Below, piece after piece: positions 27,801-36,491 of a stretch of DNA of 64,000 bases. Position numbers and translations under genes: made by a program. Source of the DNA: Novipirellula caenicola (lineage in GTDB: Bacteria > Planctomycetota > Planctomycetia > Pirellulales > Pirellulaceae); the NCBI RefSeq assembly GCF_039545035.1, contig NZ_BAABRO010000028.1:1-64000 (forward strand). The letters run 5' to 3'. Below the pieces are notes generated by a model. The model searched no databases. It was given only the letters and a program-made list of their open reading frames with translations, and was not told the origin of the DNA. Each line of letters starts with the position of its first letter. Position 1 is the first letter of the stretch.

Positions 27801-28595
27801 TTACCTTTTGCGATCGGTCGATGTCCAACGAGTGAACACCGTCGCGGCGAGCAGGTTGACGACGGCGAACAATACCAATCCCAAAACGGTCGAGGCAAAA
27901 ATCGCGGCGATCAGTGCATCGGTTCGCTGAAACCCTTGCCAACCGGTCATCAACGTTCCCAGCCCGTCGTAGTTCGATCCATTGCCGACAAAAAACTCGG
28001 CGACGATCGCGCCGATCACCGCCAACCCGCTGCTCGTCTTTGTCCCCAGCATCAAATAGGGAACCGATGTGGGCAATTGCAGCTTCAACAACCGCTGCGT
28101 TCGCGACGCCCCATACAAGCGAAACATGTCGTTGAGGTCCGTTTGGATCGCCAGCAGTCCCTCGGTGACGCTGTTGACGATCGGAAACAAACAAACGATC
28201 ACCGTCACGATCACGACGGTGCGAAATTGATAACCGCTCCACGTGATCAATAGCGGTGCAATTGCCACGATCGGAACGGTTTGCAAAAAGACGACATAAG
28301 GGAAAAAGGCTTTGCGAATCGACCGCGATTGGCTGAAGGCAATCGAGATCACGCATCCAATGATGACCGCGGAAACCAGCCCTACGGTGGCGGCAAGTCC
28401 GGTGACATAGGTGCCGCGAAGCAGCGATTGACGTTCCTGAATCGCGGTCGAGAGCACTTGGCTTGGCGAAGGCAGCAGGATGGGCGGTAATTCGAAATAC
28501 CAGATCACCCCCGTCCACATCGCCAACAACGCTAGGGCCCCCGCGAGAACCGAAACGACACTGAAGGCAACCGATTTCCAGGTTTGAGGGTTCAT
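27801..28595 (-). CDS. ABC transporter permease, SsuC/ThiX-like
   Basis: An integral membrane protein of 264 residues of the BPD_transp_1 type with about six helices (SVVSVLAGALALLAMWTGVI, AATVGLVSAVIIGCVISIAF and others). The EAA loop that contacts the ATPase is seen around LNDMFRLYGASRTQRLLKLQ, and LKTSSGLAVIGAIVAEFFVG-like sequence follows. The start codon ATG at 28595 shares one base with the ATPase stop (TGATG), so translation is coupled. It most likely acts with the NMT1-type binding lipoprotein at 23450-24505. Confidence 0.88.
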   Translation of the reverse strand: MNPQTWKSVAFSVVSVLAGALALLAMWTGVIWYFELPPILLPSPSQVLSTAIQERQSLLRGTYVTGLAATVGLVSAVIIGCVISIAFSQSRSIRKAFFPYVVFLQTVPIVAIAPLLITWSGYQFRTVVIVTVIVCLFPIVNSVTEGLLAIQTDLNDMFRLYGASRTQRLLKLQLPTSVPYLMLGTKTSSGLAVIGAIVAEFFVGNGSNYDGLGTLMTGWQGFQRTDALIAAIFASTVLGLVLFAVVNLLAATVFTRWTSTDRKR

Positions 28596-29353
28596 CACGC
28601 CGTCCCCCTCAGCGCATCACTGACGGTACCGTAAAACTCGCCAAACGCGGCGGTGCGACGCAGTTGCGGATCACGCGGCCACGCCAATGGGTTGTCGATT
28701 GTTTGCGTAATCTTGCCGCGGTGCATGACCTGGATTTGGTGCGACAACAAACATGACTCGGCGATATTGTGTGTCACCATCACGACGGTCAGCGAAAGAT
28801 CGTGCCAAAGTTTCAGCAACAATTGACCGAGCGAGTTCCGCAGCATGTCATCCAGCGCAGCAAACGGTTCGTCCATCAACAACACACTCGGTTCGGTCAC
28901 TAAGGCGCGTGCTAACGAGACCCGCATCTTCATGCCTCCGGACAATTGATGCGGAAGACGATTTAGAGCGTCGCCAAGACCCACCATCTCGAGCATCGCC
29001 GCCGCTTTGCTGCGTCGCTGAGCGGCCGTGTCGCGAGCAATCAACTCGAGCGGCAACAGCACATTGCCGATCGCGTCTCGCCATGGCAATAGCGAGGGCT
29101 GCTGGAACACAAACGCCACATCGCCGCGACGACGCGCCGCCGTGCTGTCCACAAATTGCACTTTGCCGGAAACCGGCGTCTGCAGCCCTGCAATCAACCG
29201 CAGCAGCGTCGTTTTCCCACAACCGCTCGGACCGATCAACGTGGTGATCTTGCCAGCGGGAAAATCGGCATGAACCTCGTCAACGGCACGAATGCCGTTG
29301 TCGAATTGGACGCTGACTTGGTCACATCGAATCGAAGAGGCACGCAGGGTCAA
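28595..29353 (-). CDS. ABC transporter ATP-binding protein, SsuB/TauB-like
   Basis: A nucleotide-binding subunit of 252 residues for import of nitrate, sulfonate, taurine or a thiamine precursor. Walker A is GPSGCGKTTLLRLIAGLQ, the Q-loop is FVFQQPSLLPWRD, the signature is LSGGMKMRVSLARAL, Walker B is VLLMDEPFAALDDMLR, and the H-loop is MVTHNIAES. No ATG fits the family start, and the frame is closed 12 bases upstream by the preceding gene's stop, so TTG at 29353 is taken as start. It follows the pilus-like operon by only 12 bases. Confidence 0.9.
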   Translation of the reverse strand: MTLRASSIRCDQVSVQFDNGIRAVDEVHADFPAGKITTLIGPSGCGKTTLLRLIAGLQTPVSGKVQFVDSTAARRRGDVAFVFQQPSLLPWRDAIGNVLLPLELIARDTAAQRRSKAAAMLEMVGLGDALNRLPHQLSGGMKMRVSLARALVTEPSVLLMDEPFAALDDMLRNSLGQLLLKLWHDLSLTVVMVTHNIAESCLLSHQIQVMHRGKITQTIDNPLAWPRDPQLRRTAAFGEFYGTVSDALRGTA

Positions 29354-29365
29354 TGCGGGAGTTAC

Positions 29366-30559
29366 TCAGTTTTCTACCGGTTCCGAATTCTTCGCTGCGT
29401 CCGCCAACACGCCGGCCGGTTTCAATTCAAACCGCCGACCGTCGATCTCGAGCAACACATATTTCGGCGTCACTTCAACGACTTTTCCTTTGAGCGTTCC
29501 GATCTCAAATTCGTCATTCACACGCAGCTTCAGTGTTTTACCCTTTGTGCGGACATTCATCCATGCCGTCCAATCATCACGACCTTGGACAAGCGCGGTC
29601 AATACGGTTTGCGTCGAATCGTCAAACATCGGTTTGGCGGCGGGCGGTTCCGGCGGCGGTGGTGGATCGCCAACTTTGACGACCAATTTCTGCTCGATCG
29701 TGCGGTTGGGGTAGCCATCATCGGTCACGCGGACCTTCACATCGAACTCTTGTTTGGTATCCGATTTGACCGTCAACGTCCCGGTTCGCTCATCGAGCCG
29801 GACAAAATCGGGTGCCGATTCAAGTAATTCAAATCGCAACTGGTGTCCTTCCGGATCTTTGAATGTCAGTGGCGTTGTCGAGTCTTTGCCGACAATCGCG
29901 TCCACCACCGACTTGCCCGTGAATTGAGGTGCCTTGTTCGGCGGTTCGAAAAAGTTTCGATTCAAGATCGGTTCGCTGTACGCGGTGACCGCGGGATCCA
30001 CCCGCCACGACGGCGCCGTGGGCGGTTTGGCGTCTTCGGGCGCTGCCGAAAGGGCAATCACGTCGACGCTCATCTTGACATCGAAACGGCTCGGTTCGTC
30101 ACGTGCCGGGGTGATCGCCAGTTTGCTCATCCGGTGCAGATAGTCCTTTGCATAAAACGCATGCAGAAACTCGATCAGCTTGGGAAAATCGGTGCGACCA
30201 TCGACACTATAGGACAATCGTTGATAAAGGTCGCCAACAGGCAACATGTTAGTTCGATTGACACGCGGGTTGCTCAATCCGTTTTGCTCTACCGCGTCCA
30301 ACAACCAACTTTGGTAATCGCTGTGGGCGCGTTCGGGATCGCCGGGCAAGGAACGCGATAAGTATTCGCCCAATTGTCGGTCGGCATAAGCTCCGTCCAA
30401 CAAGCGATCTTCGAGTTTCAGTTTCTCGTTGGTCAGCGCATCAATCCGCGTGGTGCGACTTTTGACAGCGGTTTGATATTTGTTGATGCCCCACTGGATC
30501 ACCAATGCGCCCACCAAGCCACCAATGGCGATCGCCAAGAATCGTTCGCGTTGATTCAT
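29366..30559 (-). CDS. PilO-cadherin-PilP-like fusion protein of the secretion/pilus operon
   Basis: A bitopic membrane protein of 397 residues. The N-terminus has one membrane helix (FLAIAIGGLVGALVIQWGI), a coiled-coil (VKSRTTRIDALTNEKLKLED), and a PilO/GspM-like ferredoxin fold to about residue 170. Residues 195-208 (SEPILNRNFFEPPN) resemble the GspC/PilP inner-membrane platform start. Residues 230-297 look like a cadherin/Ig-like domain (KDPEGHQLRFELLESAP, DERTGTLTVKSDT, VRVTDDGYPNRT), and residues 316-385 (LKLRVNDEFEIGTLKGKVVE) resemble PilP. Its start overlaps the upstream PilM/PilN gene by ATGA. The domain order is an inference from sequence pattern. Confidence 0.72.
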   Translation of the reverse strand: MNQRERFLAIAIGGLVGALVIQWGINKYQTAVKSRTTRIDALTNEKLKLEDRLLDGAYADRQLGEYLSRSLPGDPERAHSDYQSWLLDAVEQNGLSNPRVNRTNMLPVGDLYQRLSYSVDGRTDFPKLIEFLHAFYAKDYLHRMSKLAITPARDEPSRFDVKMSVDVIALSAAPEDAKPPTAPSWRVDPAVTAYSEPILNRNFFEPPNKAPQFTGKSVVDAIVGKDSTTPLTFKDPEGHQLRFELLESAPDFVRLDERTGTLTVKSDTKQEFDVKVRVTDDGYPNRTIEQKLVVKVGDPPPPPEPPAAKPMFDDSTQTVLTALVQGRDDWTAWMNVRTKGKTLKLRVNDEFEIGTLKGKVVEVTPKYVLLEIDGRRFELKPAGVLADAAKNSEPVEN

Positions 30560-32175
30560 GATTGCACCTCAGTGACCGAGTTCGCAGCCGTTTCAGGGTT
30601 CGAGGGAGAAGTTTCCGTGGACGCAGGCGCGTTCTCGGCAGCCGGTGGATCCGCAGCAGGCGTCTCGGCGGCCGGTGCGTCGGCTTTGGATTCCGCTGGC
30701 GTCACGTCTTGCGACTCATCGGCTGACGCCGTGCGAGCCTGCTCGACCCCGGCATACCGCCGAGCGCGAGCATGATGCGGCGGGATCGCGATTTTCTCGG
30801 TAAACACCCAGCGATAGGCGTTTTTAGCGTCCTGCTCGCTGGCCCCTTCAATCGTGACGCTGTGATTTTCGTCACGAATCGATGACTCGAGTTTTTCAAT
30901 CACGCTGGGGCTGGTTGCGGAACCACTCAAGACCACCGTGCTGACGCCGGTGCGAATATCGCTGGTTGCGACAATCGATTTGAGGATCACTTCCTCGGCA
31001 GGCGGCAATTTTTCAGCAAGCGTGCGGAGTTTGTCGAGCCAGATCGCATCGGCATCAAGGAACTGGTCAATCTTTTCTGTCTCGGCGATCCACTGTTCTG
31101 CCTCTTTGACAGGCTCTTTCATGGCCGCGTTGGCTTGATTGAGTCGATCAATTTCGGCATCCAGGTTGCTGAGTTTGCGATAGCCTAGATAGCCCAGCAG
31201 TATTGCTGCGGCGATCGGCACGCCGACGAGCAACGCGGTGCGCCGGTGATTCGGTTTCTCTTCGACTCGTTCGCGAGGATGCAAAAAATCGATCAAACGA
31301 TCGGCATGTGTTTCTTCGCAAGCCAGCAAACCGACCAGCGGAGCGAGTCGACCGACATGGCTTGGCAATTGGTCTTTGATCTTTGCGTCGACCTCGACCA
31401 ATTCAAATGGATTGACGACTTCCACCGGCGCGTCAAGCGCTTCGCTGAGGATTTCAACATCGCCGCGGTGAACCGAGTCACGGCCCCAGAGCACGATTTT
31501 CTCAGGCGATTTACAGCCGCACGCGAGCAAGCTGCGTTTCAGCTCGTTGACAAGCGCGCGTGGCCGTGCCGATTCGCCCGAAGGCATGCGGACGGTACGC
31601 ACAAAAATCACCTTGCTCTCGCGAGCCACGACGATCTCGGCGTCATCGGATAACAAATCGATTAACACGACATCGCCACCGGCCGCTGATCGCTTTGGAC
31701 GCGTCAGATAAAACGCCGCCGCAGAGAGAGGACGCAGCGTGATTCGTTTGACCAACAACGACGCATCACTGCAAATCTCTTTGACTTCGGCAAGCTTTGC
31801 CGGAGCGACGGCGGCGGCGATTGCGTTGACGTTCGCATCAGTGCGATTGGTCACCAAGTAGTCAATCGTGGCACTTTCACCGGCCGAAGCGAAACTGCGA
31901 ATCGCTTGAAAGCGAACGATGTCCGGCAATTCCTCGTCCGGCACCGGTGGCAATTGCAATTCCCGCAGCTCGGCTTTGCCACGTCCGATCGCGACCAGCG
32001 TCTCGGTTTTCTCAAGCCCGCGTTCGGAGATCGTTTTGCGAAGTGTTTCATAAATACCCGACGGCATCATTGGCACGACCGCCGCGTCGGTAATCGTGAC
32101 CTGGTTGGCAGCGCACTGCGCGGCCACGAACCGTAATTCGGTATCGTCCCAATCGATTGCTAATTTTTTTGGCAT
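30556..32175 (-). CDS. PilM/PilN (GspL)-like fusion protein
   Basis: A protein of 539 residues. About the first 310 residues look like a PilM/GspL actin-like cytoplasmic domain (MPKKLAIDWDDTELRFVAAQ, VVLIDLLSDDAEIVVARESK). A membrane helix follows (TALLVGVPIAAAILLGYLGY), then a coiled-coil (KLSNLDAEIDRLNQANAAMK) and a PilN-like periplasmic fold to about residue 460. The C-terminus is a Pro/Ala/Glu-rich tail of about 70 residues. In type IV pili PilM and PilN are separate proteins; in type II secretion GspL joins both, so this is GspL-like. ATG at 32175 follows the GspK stop by 13 bases. Confidence 0.8.
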   Translation of the reverse strand: MPKKLAIDWDDTELRFVAAQCAANQVTITDAAVVPMMPSGIYETLRKTISERGLEKTETLVAIGRGKAELRELQLPPVPDEELPDIVRFQAIRSFASAGESATIDYLVTNRTDANVNAIAAAVAPAKLAEVKEICSDASLLVKRITLRPLSAAAFYLTRPKRSAAGGDVVLIDLLSDDAEIVVARESKVIFVRTVRMPSGESARPRALVNELKRSLLACGCKSPEKIVLWGRDSVHRGDVEILSEALDAPVEVVNPFELVEVDAKIKDQLPSHVGRLAPLVGLLACEETHADRLIDFLHPRERVEEKPNHRRTALLVGVPIAAAILLGYLGYRKLSNLDAEIDRLNQANAAMKEPVKEAEQWIAETEKIDQFLDADAIWLDKLRTLAEKLPPAEEVILKSIVATSDIRTGVSTVVLSGSATSPSVIEKLESSIRDENHSVTIEGASEQDAKNAYRWVFTEKIAIPPHHARARRYAGVEQARTASADESQDVTPAESKADAPAAETPAADPPAAENAPASTETSPSNPETAANSVTEVQS

Positions 32176-32188
32176 GGTTTTCTTAGGG

Positions 32189-33856
32189 TCATTCGTTGGA
32201 CAAACCGGCAGATCGCTGGCCCAACACGGACAAATCAAAACCTCGTCCCAGATGGCTGAGGTCTTTCCAGGAGATTACTTTTGGGTTCACCGTGGTTGCA
32301 TCAATGATCACTTCACTACGACTGGCGATCCCGGACTGCTCGAAATAGCCAATGATTTGAGCTCGATAGACGTCGCCTCCGCCGGTCAGCAGCGGAATCA
32401 ACGTTCTCATTTGCTCTAAGGTCACAATGCCTTCGACGAGCGGCCAAGTAGCGAATTCACGATTCGGATCATCCGACTCCGCCGTCCGCGCTTCGACGAT
32501 GGCTTGCACGGTCTCTTCATCGAGCAAAGGAATGCCGTACAACAATTCAGCAGGACATTCATTCAGGTTAATCCGACCTGGCAAAGAGTCGACATCCTGA
32601 GTTGCCAAAACGTCCATTAAAAGCGGCAAGTAGATCGCCATCGAGATCGGATCCTCGGCGAACGGCGAGGTGTACTTTCGCTGATTATCCCCGTTTCCAA
32701 TCGTCACGCTCGATCCGACTAGATCGAGCACCTGGTTGACGGACGTTTTTGCACCGGCGCTCAAATCAAGCTGCCCAAACATATCGGCGGTCCACACGCC
32801 TGCGGATTGCACATTGTCACTGTTTCCATTTCCACCACCGCCGACCGCGGCGGTCACCGGCGATTCGCCGTACATCCGATAGGCAACGATGTAACTCGCA
32901 TACAGTTCGTCCCCAAGAGCTTCGATCAGCTCGTCGTAAAGCGTTTCCAGATCGTCGCTATTGACGTCAACACGCGGCAAGCCATCGCGAGTCTTGCTGC
33001 CTTCGGCTCCGTTGACGGTCAAATAGGCGGCCCAGCCTAGCGCGCCGGGCGTTTCGATTCCAACGCCATAGCGTTGCTGTTCATCGGCATCGAGCACGCC
33101 GTTTCGATTGGCATCGGCGCCAAACAACAGCGTCGGGGTCACCCCGCGAACCAACAACAGTTCTTCGACACTTTTGATGGGTCCGTTGGCAGGCGTATAG
33201 GGCGTCGACAACGTGTTGTAATACTCCAGCTCGGCACCGAACGGACGCACTTCATCGTCGCTGTCGAGCCAATCCAAAATGGCATCGGCAACATCCTCGG
33301 TCATCCCCGGCAGCGCCATCAACAGCGACACAGCCAAGTTTTCCGTGTCCACTTCTTCGGTATCGGCACCGGTGAGCGCCAAGGTGGGAACAATCAGATC
33401 CGAGTTTTCCTCGAGCACGGTCAAGGTATTGATGTTCAAGCGAGCGGATTCGTTTTGCAATCCGAATCGGATGCCTCCAAACGTTCCTGTTTCGGTCATG
33501 CCAGGTGCCACGACGGTAAAATTAGCGGGAGTAACACCATCGATTCCACTGGAAACGGTAATCGCTTGGAACATCGATGGATTGTTGTAGATTCCACCAT
33601 AATCGAGCCGTGTCGTTGGCGGCTGCGAAAGCAGCAAGCGGATCGTATCGACGCCTGATTCCACGTTCACACGTGCTTGCACCAAATCGCCAGACAGGTT
33701 GGCGGAATCATCGTAGGCAACCATCAACTCGGTGAACGAATAAACCGCCATGGTCGCTACCGCAACGACCACCAACACCAACACGAGAAAGAAACCATGG
33801 CGAGATCGTCTCGGCCGACGATTGGAACGCGAATGCGAAAACAGATCGGAGCTCAT
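32189..33856 (-). CDS. gspK: GspK-like minor pseudopilin
   Basis: A protein of 555 residues with the N-terminal membrane segment of GspK (RHGFFLVLVLVVVAVATMAV) and the family's large periplasmic part, including the alpha-helical helix-hairpin-helix-like insertion (LMALPGMTEDVADAILDWLD near residues 174-193, and INLNECPAELLYGIPLLDEE further on). GspK caps the pseudopilus tip with GspI and GspJ. The length is greater than the usual 320-400 residues, mainly through extra polar segments. It overlaps gspJ by ATGA at the start. Confidence 0.85.
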   Translation of the reverse strand: MSSDLFSHSRSNRRPRRSRHGFFLVLVLVVVAVATMAVYSFTELMVAYDDSANLSGDLVQARVNVESGVDTIRLLLSQPPTTRLDYGGIYNNPSMFQAITVSSGIDGVTPANFTVVAPGMTETGTFGGIRFGLQNESARLNINTLTVLEENSDLIVPTLALTGADTEEVDTENLAVSLLMALPGMTEDVADAILDWLDSDDEVRPFGAELEYYNTLSTPYTPANGPIKSVEELLLVRGVTPTLLFGADANRNGVLDADEQQRYGVGIETPGALGWAAYLTVNGAEGSKTRDGLPRVDVNSDDLETLYDELIEALGDELYASYIVAYRMYGESPVTAAVGGGGNGNSDNVQSAGVWTADMFGQLDLSAGAKTSVNQVLDLVGSSVTIGNGDNQRKYTSPFAEDPISMAIYLPLLMDVLATQDVDSLPGRINLNECPAELLYGIPLLDEETVQAIVEARTAESDDPNREFATWPLVEGIVTLEQMRTLIPLLTGGGDVYRAQIIGYFEQSGIASRSEVIIDATTVNPKVISWKDLSHLGRGFDLSVLGQRSAGLSNE

Positions 33857-34890
33857 AATCCAGTCTCCATCAACTCGTCTTCGGTCACTTCGATGGGACG
33901 TGCCAACGGCAAACGGACGATGTGGGTAAAGGTGCGAGTCGGACTCTCGTCGGAAAGCCCTGATTCATTCGCAGCGACTATGGTGGGATCATTCATGGTC
34001 AAACGAACTTGAACCGCCGCAGGCAATTCGCCCATTTCGTCGCTACTCCACTCGATCTGCCAAATGGTTCCGTCCCAGTACGAGAATTCAATGCCGACAA
34101 TCTCAGGGGCCAACAATTCACCGGTCTGGTTGAGCGACGTGATCGCTCCGCTTTCCATCGCATAGATCGTCGCGGCGCGATCGAGCGAGCGACGTACAAG
34201 TCCACCCGGTGAATCCATCACCGCCGAATTGGGGTCTTGTAGCGAATCAACGACCCCACCAATCGCACCGGCGTCTTGGATAAAGTAGGTAACGGTTTTT
34301 AGATCGCTCGGGATATCGTCAAGCGTGGCGGTCGAGGCATCCATCAACACCGAGTACTCTTCGAGCCGAGGCAAACGGCTAAGGTCGATCTGAATTTGAT
34401 ACTGATTGCCGATCAATCCCGGGGTTTGCAGCACCGAGGTACCGGTTTGCAAATCGGCAGTCGCATCGGTCATGGTGTCCATCGCCATGTCGTCGATTGC
34501 CATGTCGCTTTCATCGGCCAATCCGGCAGCAGAAAGATCCTCACCGGAACTTTCTTCGCCGCCGCCACCTCCGCCTCCGCCCACCGCCTGCGTGGCGGCC
34601 GAGGCAAGCAGTGTCTCGAGGGGCGAGGTGTCGATCGGGATCGGATGCGCGGCCGACCTCAAATCATCCTCGATCATTTGCAGCACCGCGGTCGCCAATT
34701 GGACTTGGCGGACATCCATATCGCGAGTGTTCATGGTGTCGGCATAAAACTGGATTGCCCCGCCGATCAACATCATCAACACGACCGACAATGCCAACGT
34801 TAAGATCACTTCAAGCAGTGTAAAGCCACTCGTTGTCGTTGATCGCAGAGCGATCAACGACGTTCTTGTACGGTGAGGTGCGATGTTCAT
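33853..34890 (-). CDS. gspJ: GspJ-like minor pseudopilin
   Basis: A protein of 345 residues with the prepilin cleavage motif SGFTLLEVILTLALSVVLMM, followed by the GspJ-type sequence QMIEDDLRSAAHPIP. A glycine run (eight residues) and Glu/Ser/Asp-rich linker occupy the middle (about residues 104-130), longer than in standard GspJ. Prepilin peptidase would cut before Phe. It overlaps gspI by ATGA at the start and gspK by ATGA at the end. GspJ joins the tip complex with GspI and GspK. Confidence 0.82.
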   Translation of the reverse strand: MNIAPHRTRTSLIALRSTTTSGFTLLEVILTLALSVVLMMLIGGAIQFYADTMNTRDMDVRQVQLATAVLQMIEDDLRSAAHPIPIDTSPLETLLASAATQAVGGGGGGGGEESSGEDLSAAGLADESDMAIDDMAMDTMTDATADLQTGTSVLQTPGLIGNQYQIQIDLSRLPRLEEYSVLMDASTATLDDIPSDLKTVTYFIQDAGAIGGVVDSLQDPNSAVMDSPGGLVRRSLDRAATIYAMESGAITSLNQTGELLAPEIVGIEFSYWDGTIWQIEWSSDEMGELPAAVQVRLTMNDPTIVAANESGLSDESPTRTFTHIVRLPLARPIEVTEDELMETGL

Positions 34891-35387
34891 TCGGCGGCCT
34901 CGGCAGCTTCGGCTTCCTCGGCCGCTTCTTCCTCGGCTTCCGCTTCGGCGAGTCCCAAAGCGGGATCGATCATCCAGCGAGTCAACGCATAGGTCGCGAT
35001 CGCCACTCCGCTATCGGGATCGGTCGCTTCGACAGTCACGCGGACGGACAACAACCCGTCAAGCGATCCAGGCTGGACTTCGACCGAGTATTGAAAGGGG
35101 ATCATCGATCCCGTGTCCGCGGACTCAACCGGCGACATCGGCAAACTCTGCGGCGAAATGTCTTGCAACAAAATCTCAGACAACTTCGTCTGACACAAAA
35201 TCCGCGCCACCGACAACTCGCGTGCTTCGCGTGCCGCATCGGTTCCGGTCAACGCAAGCTGGCTGAGCACTGCCAACGAACCGCCTAGGATGGCGATCGA
35301 GAGCAGAATCTCGAGCAGCGAAAACCCGTTGCGTTTTTGCGTGGGACGATTGAGCATGATCGATGAAGGGTCGGCTGAGCGAATCAT
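34887..35387 (-). CDS. gspI: GspI-like minor pseudopilin
   Basis: A protein of 166 residues with the prepilin motif NGFSLLEILLSIAILGGSLAVLS (quoted here in two overlapping parts, NGFSLLEILLSIAIL and AILGGSLAVLS) followed by the GspI-type helix ARELSVARILCQTKLSEIL. The C-terminal 19 residues are almost only Glu and Ala (EAEAEEEAAEEAEAAEAAE), an unusual tail. ATG at 35387 overlaps the GspH-like stop by ATGA; a second ATG eleven codons later is a possible start. Confidence 0.8.
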   Translation of the reverse strand: MIRSADPSSIMLNRPTQKRNGFSLLEILLSIAILGGSLAVLSQLALTGTDAAREARELSVARILCQTKLSEILLQDISPQSLPMSPVESADTGSMIPFQYSVEVQPGSLDGLLSVRVTVEATDPDSGVAIATYALTRWMIDPALGLAEAEAEEEAAEEAEAAEAAE

Positions 35388-36025
35388 GGTGAAATCTCCG
35401 CAGCCGTCATCTCGCCAATGGTGACATCACCAGTGATTCCGCGAAGCTGAACGGTGATCCGTCCCACTTGCGGCAGTACCACGACCACGGCAGCCGTGCT
35501 GGTGGTGCCATCGGGGTAAAACAAGATCGACGGTGACGTGCCGGCCGGCGACGCCCCGGCGGTGACATCCGCACTTTCTTGAGCGATGGTAAGCGACCGC
35601 GCCGACGAAACGACTTGGACCGATTCGATCACGACCTCGTCGGGGAGCTCGACGGTCACCTCGACCTCTTCAGCGGTGGGCAGCGGCATCGCCACCGCCG
35701 ACGCTTGATCCGCGCCCATCATCAAACTCGATGGTTGCCCGGCGGTGTCGGTGGTCTCGACCGCGTCCGTCATCGAGAAGTAGGGACGGGTTTTTAACAC
35801 GCTGCTTTGCACCGCGGCGTCCATCACCATCACACGCCCCTGACGCATCGCATCGAGTCGCAAGCGAGTCATCTCGATTTGCAATTGTTCAGCGGCACGC
35901 GTCAAACGCTGGTCGCCCAGCATCAACGTGATATTCGGAATCACCACCGCCGCAATGGCTGCCATCAACGAGATCGACAGCAGCAATTCAAGCAGGGTAA
36001 ACGCGGTGCGACGATTCACAGACAA
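35384..36025 (-). CDS. gspH: GspH-like minor pseudopilin
   Basis: A protein of 213 residues with the prepilin motif TAFTLLELLLSISLMAAIAA and the GspH/FimT-type continuation LTRAAEQLQIEMTRLRLDAM. The rest is beta-rich, ending with a strand pair typical for the family (FYPDGTTSTAAVVVVLPQVG). The gene lies 10 bases after gspG and overlaps gspI by ATGA. It is assigned as GspH by order and length. Confidence 0.8.
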   Translation of the reverse strand: MSVNRRTAFTLLELLLSISLMAAIAAVVIPNITLMLGDQRLTRAAEQLQIEMTRLRLDAMRQGRVMVMDAAVQSSVLKTRPYFSMTDAVETTDTAGQPSSLMMGADQASAVAMPLPTAEEVEVTVELPDEVVIESVQVVSSARSLTIAQESADVTAGASPAGTSPSILFYPDGTTSTAAVVVVLPQVGRITVQLRGITGDVTIGEMTAAEISP

Positions 36026-36035
36026 GCGTCCTTAA

Positions 36036-36491
36036 TTAGGAGCCTTCAGCCGTGATGTCATCATCCGTGTTGACTTGGCCATCGGGTCCGGCACTACGAA
36101 TTTCATACTTTCCGCTATTGAGCGAATAGACCAATGGATTGCCCCAAGCATCATTCGGAATGGCGTCCAGGATGGGGCGAGTCCACTTGGCTTTCTTGGC
36201 CGCGTCGCTAGGACCGTCCTTGAGCGCTTCGAGCGTCTCGGGCAGCGACCCCAACTTGATTCGATAACGCTCGATCGCTTGTTTGAGCGAGTTCAGTTGG
36301 GTGGTCGTCGAGTCGCGGTACGCGTCCTCTTGGGCTCCACCGAGATTCATGATCGCGATACCGCCAATCACCACAAGGATGGACAATACGAGCAACAACT
36401 CGAGCAGCGTAAAGCCTTTTCGTCGCCGGCTAGCGACTCGGGCGTGGGGACGTCGGACACAAGTGGGGTTGGTTTGCGAATGGCAATTCAT
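36036..36491 (-). CDS. gspG: GspG-like major pseudopilin
   Basis: A protein of 151 residues, the major subunit of the pseudopilus. The leader is basic (HARVASRRRK), then GFTLLELLLVLSILVVIGGI, and the C-terminal part has the GspG calcium-loop region (IPNDAWGNPLVYSLNSGKYE followed by IRSAGPDGQVNTDDDI), which is the best evidence for GspG rather than a type IV pilin. It is the first gene of the operon. No clear Shine-Dalgarno precedes the ATG at 36491; the same is true for many genes here. Confidence 0.9.
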   Translation of the reverse strand: MNCHSQTNPTCVRRPHARVASRRRKGFTLLELLLVLSILVVIGGIAIMNLGGAQEDAYRDSTTTQLNSLKQAIERYRIKLGSLPETLEALKDGPSDAAKKAKWTRPILDAIPNDAWGNPLVYSLNSGKYEIRSAGPDGQVNTDDDITAEGS

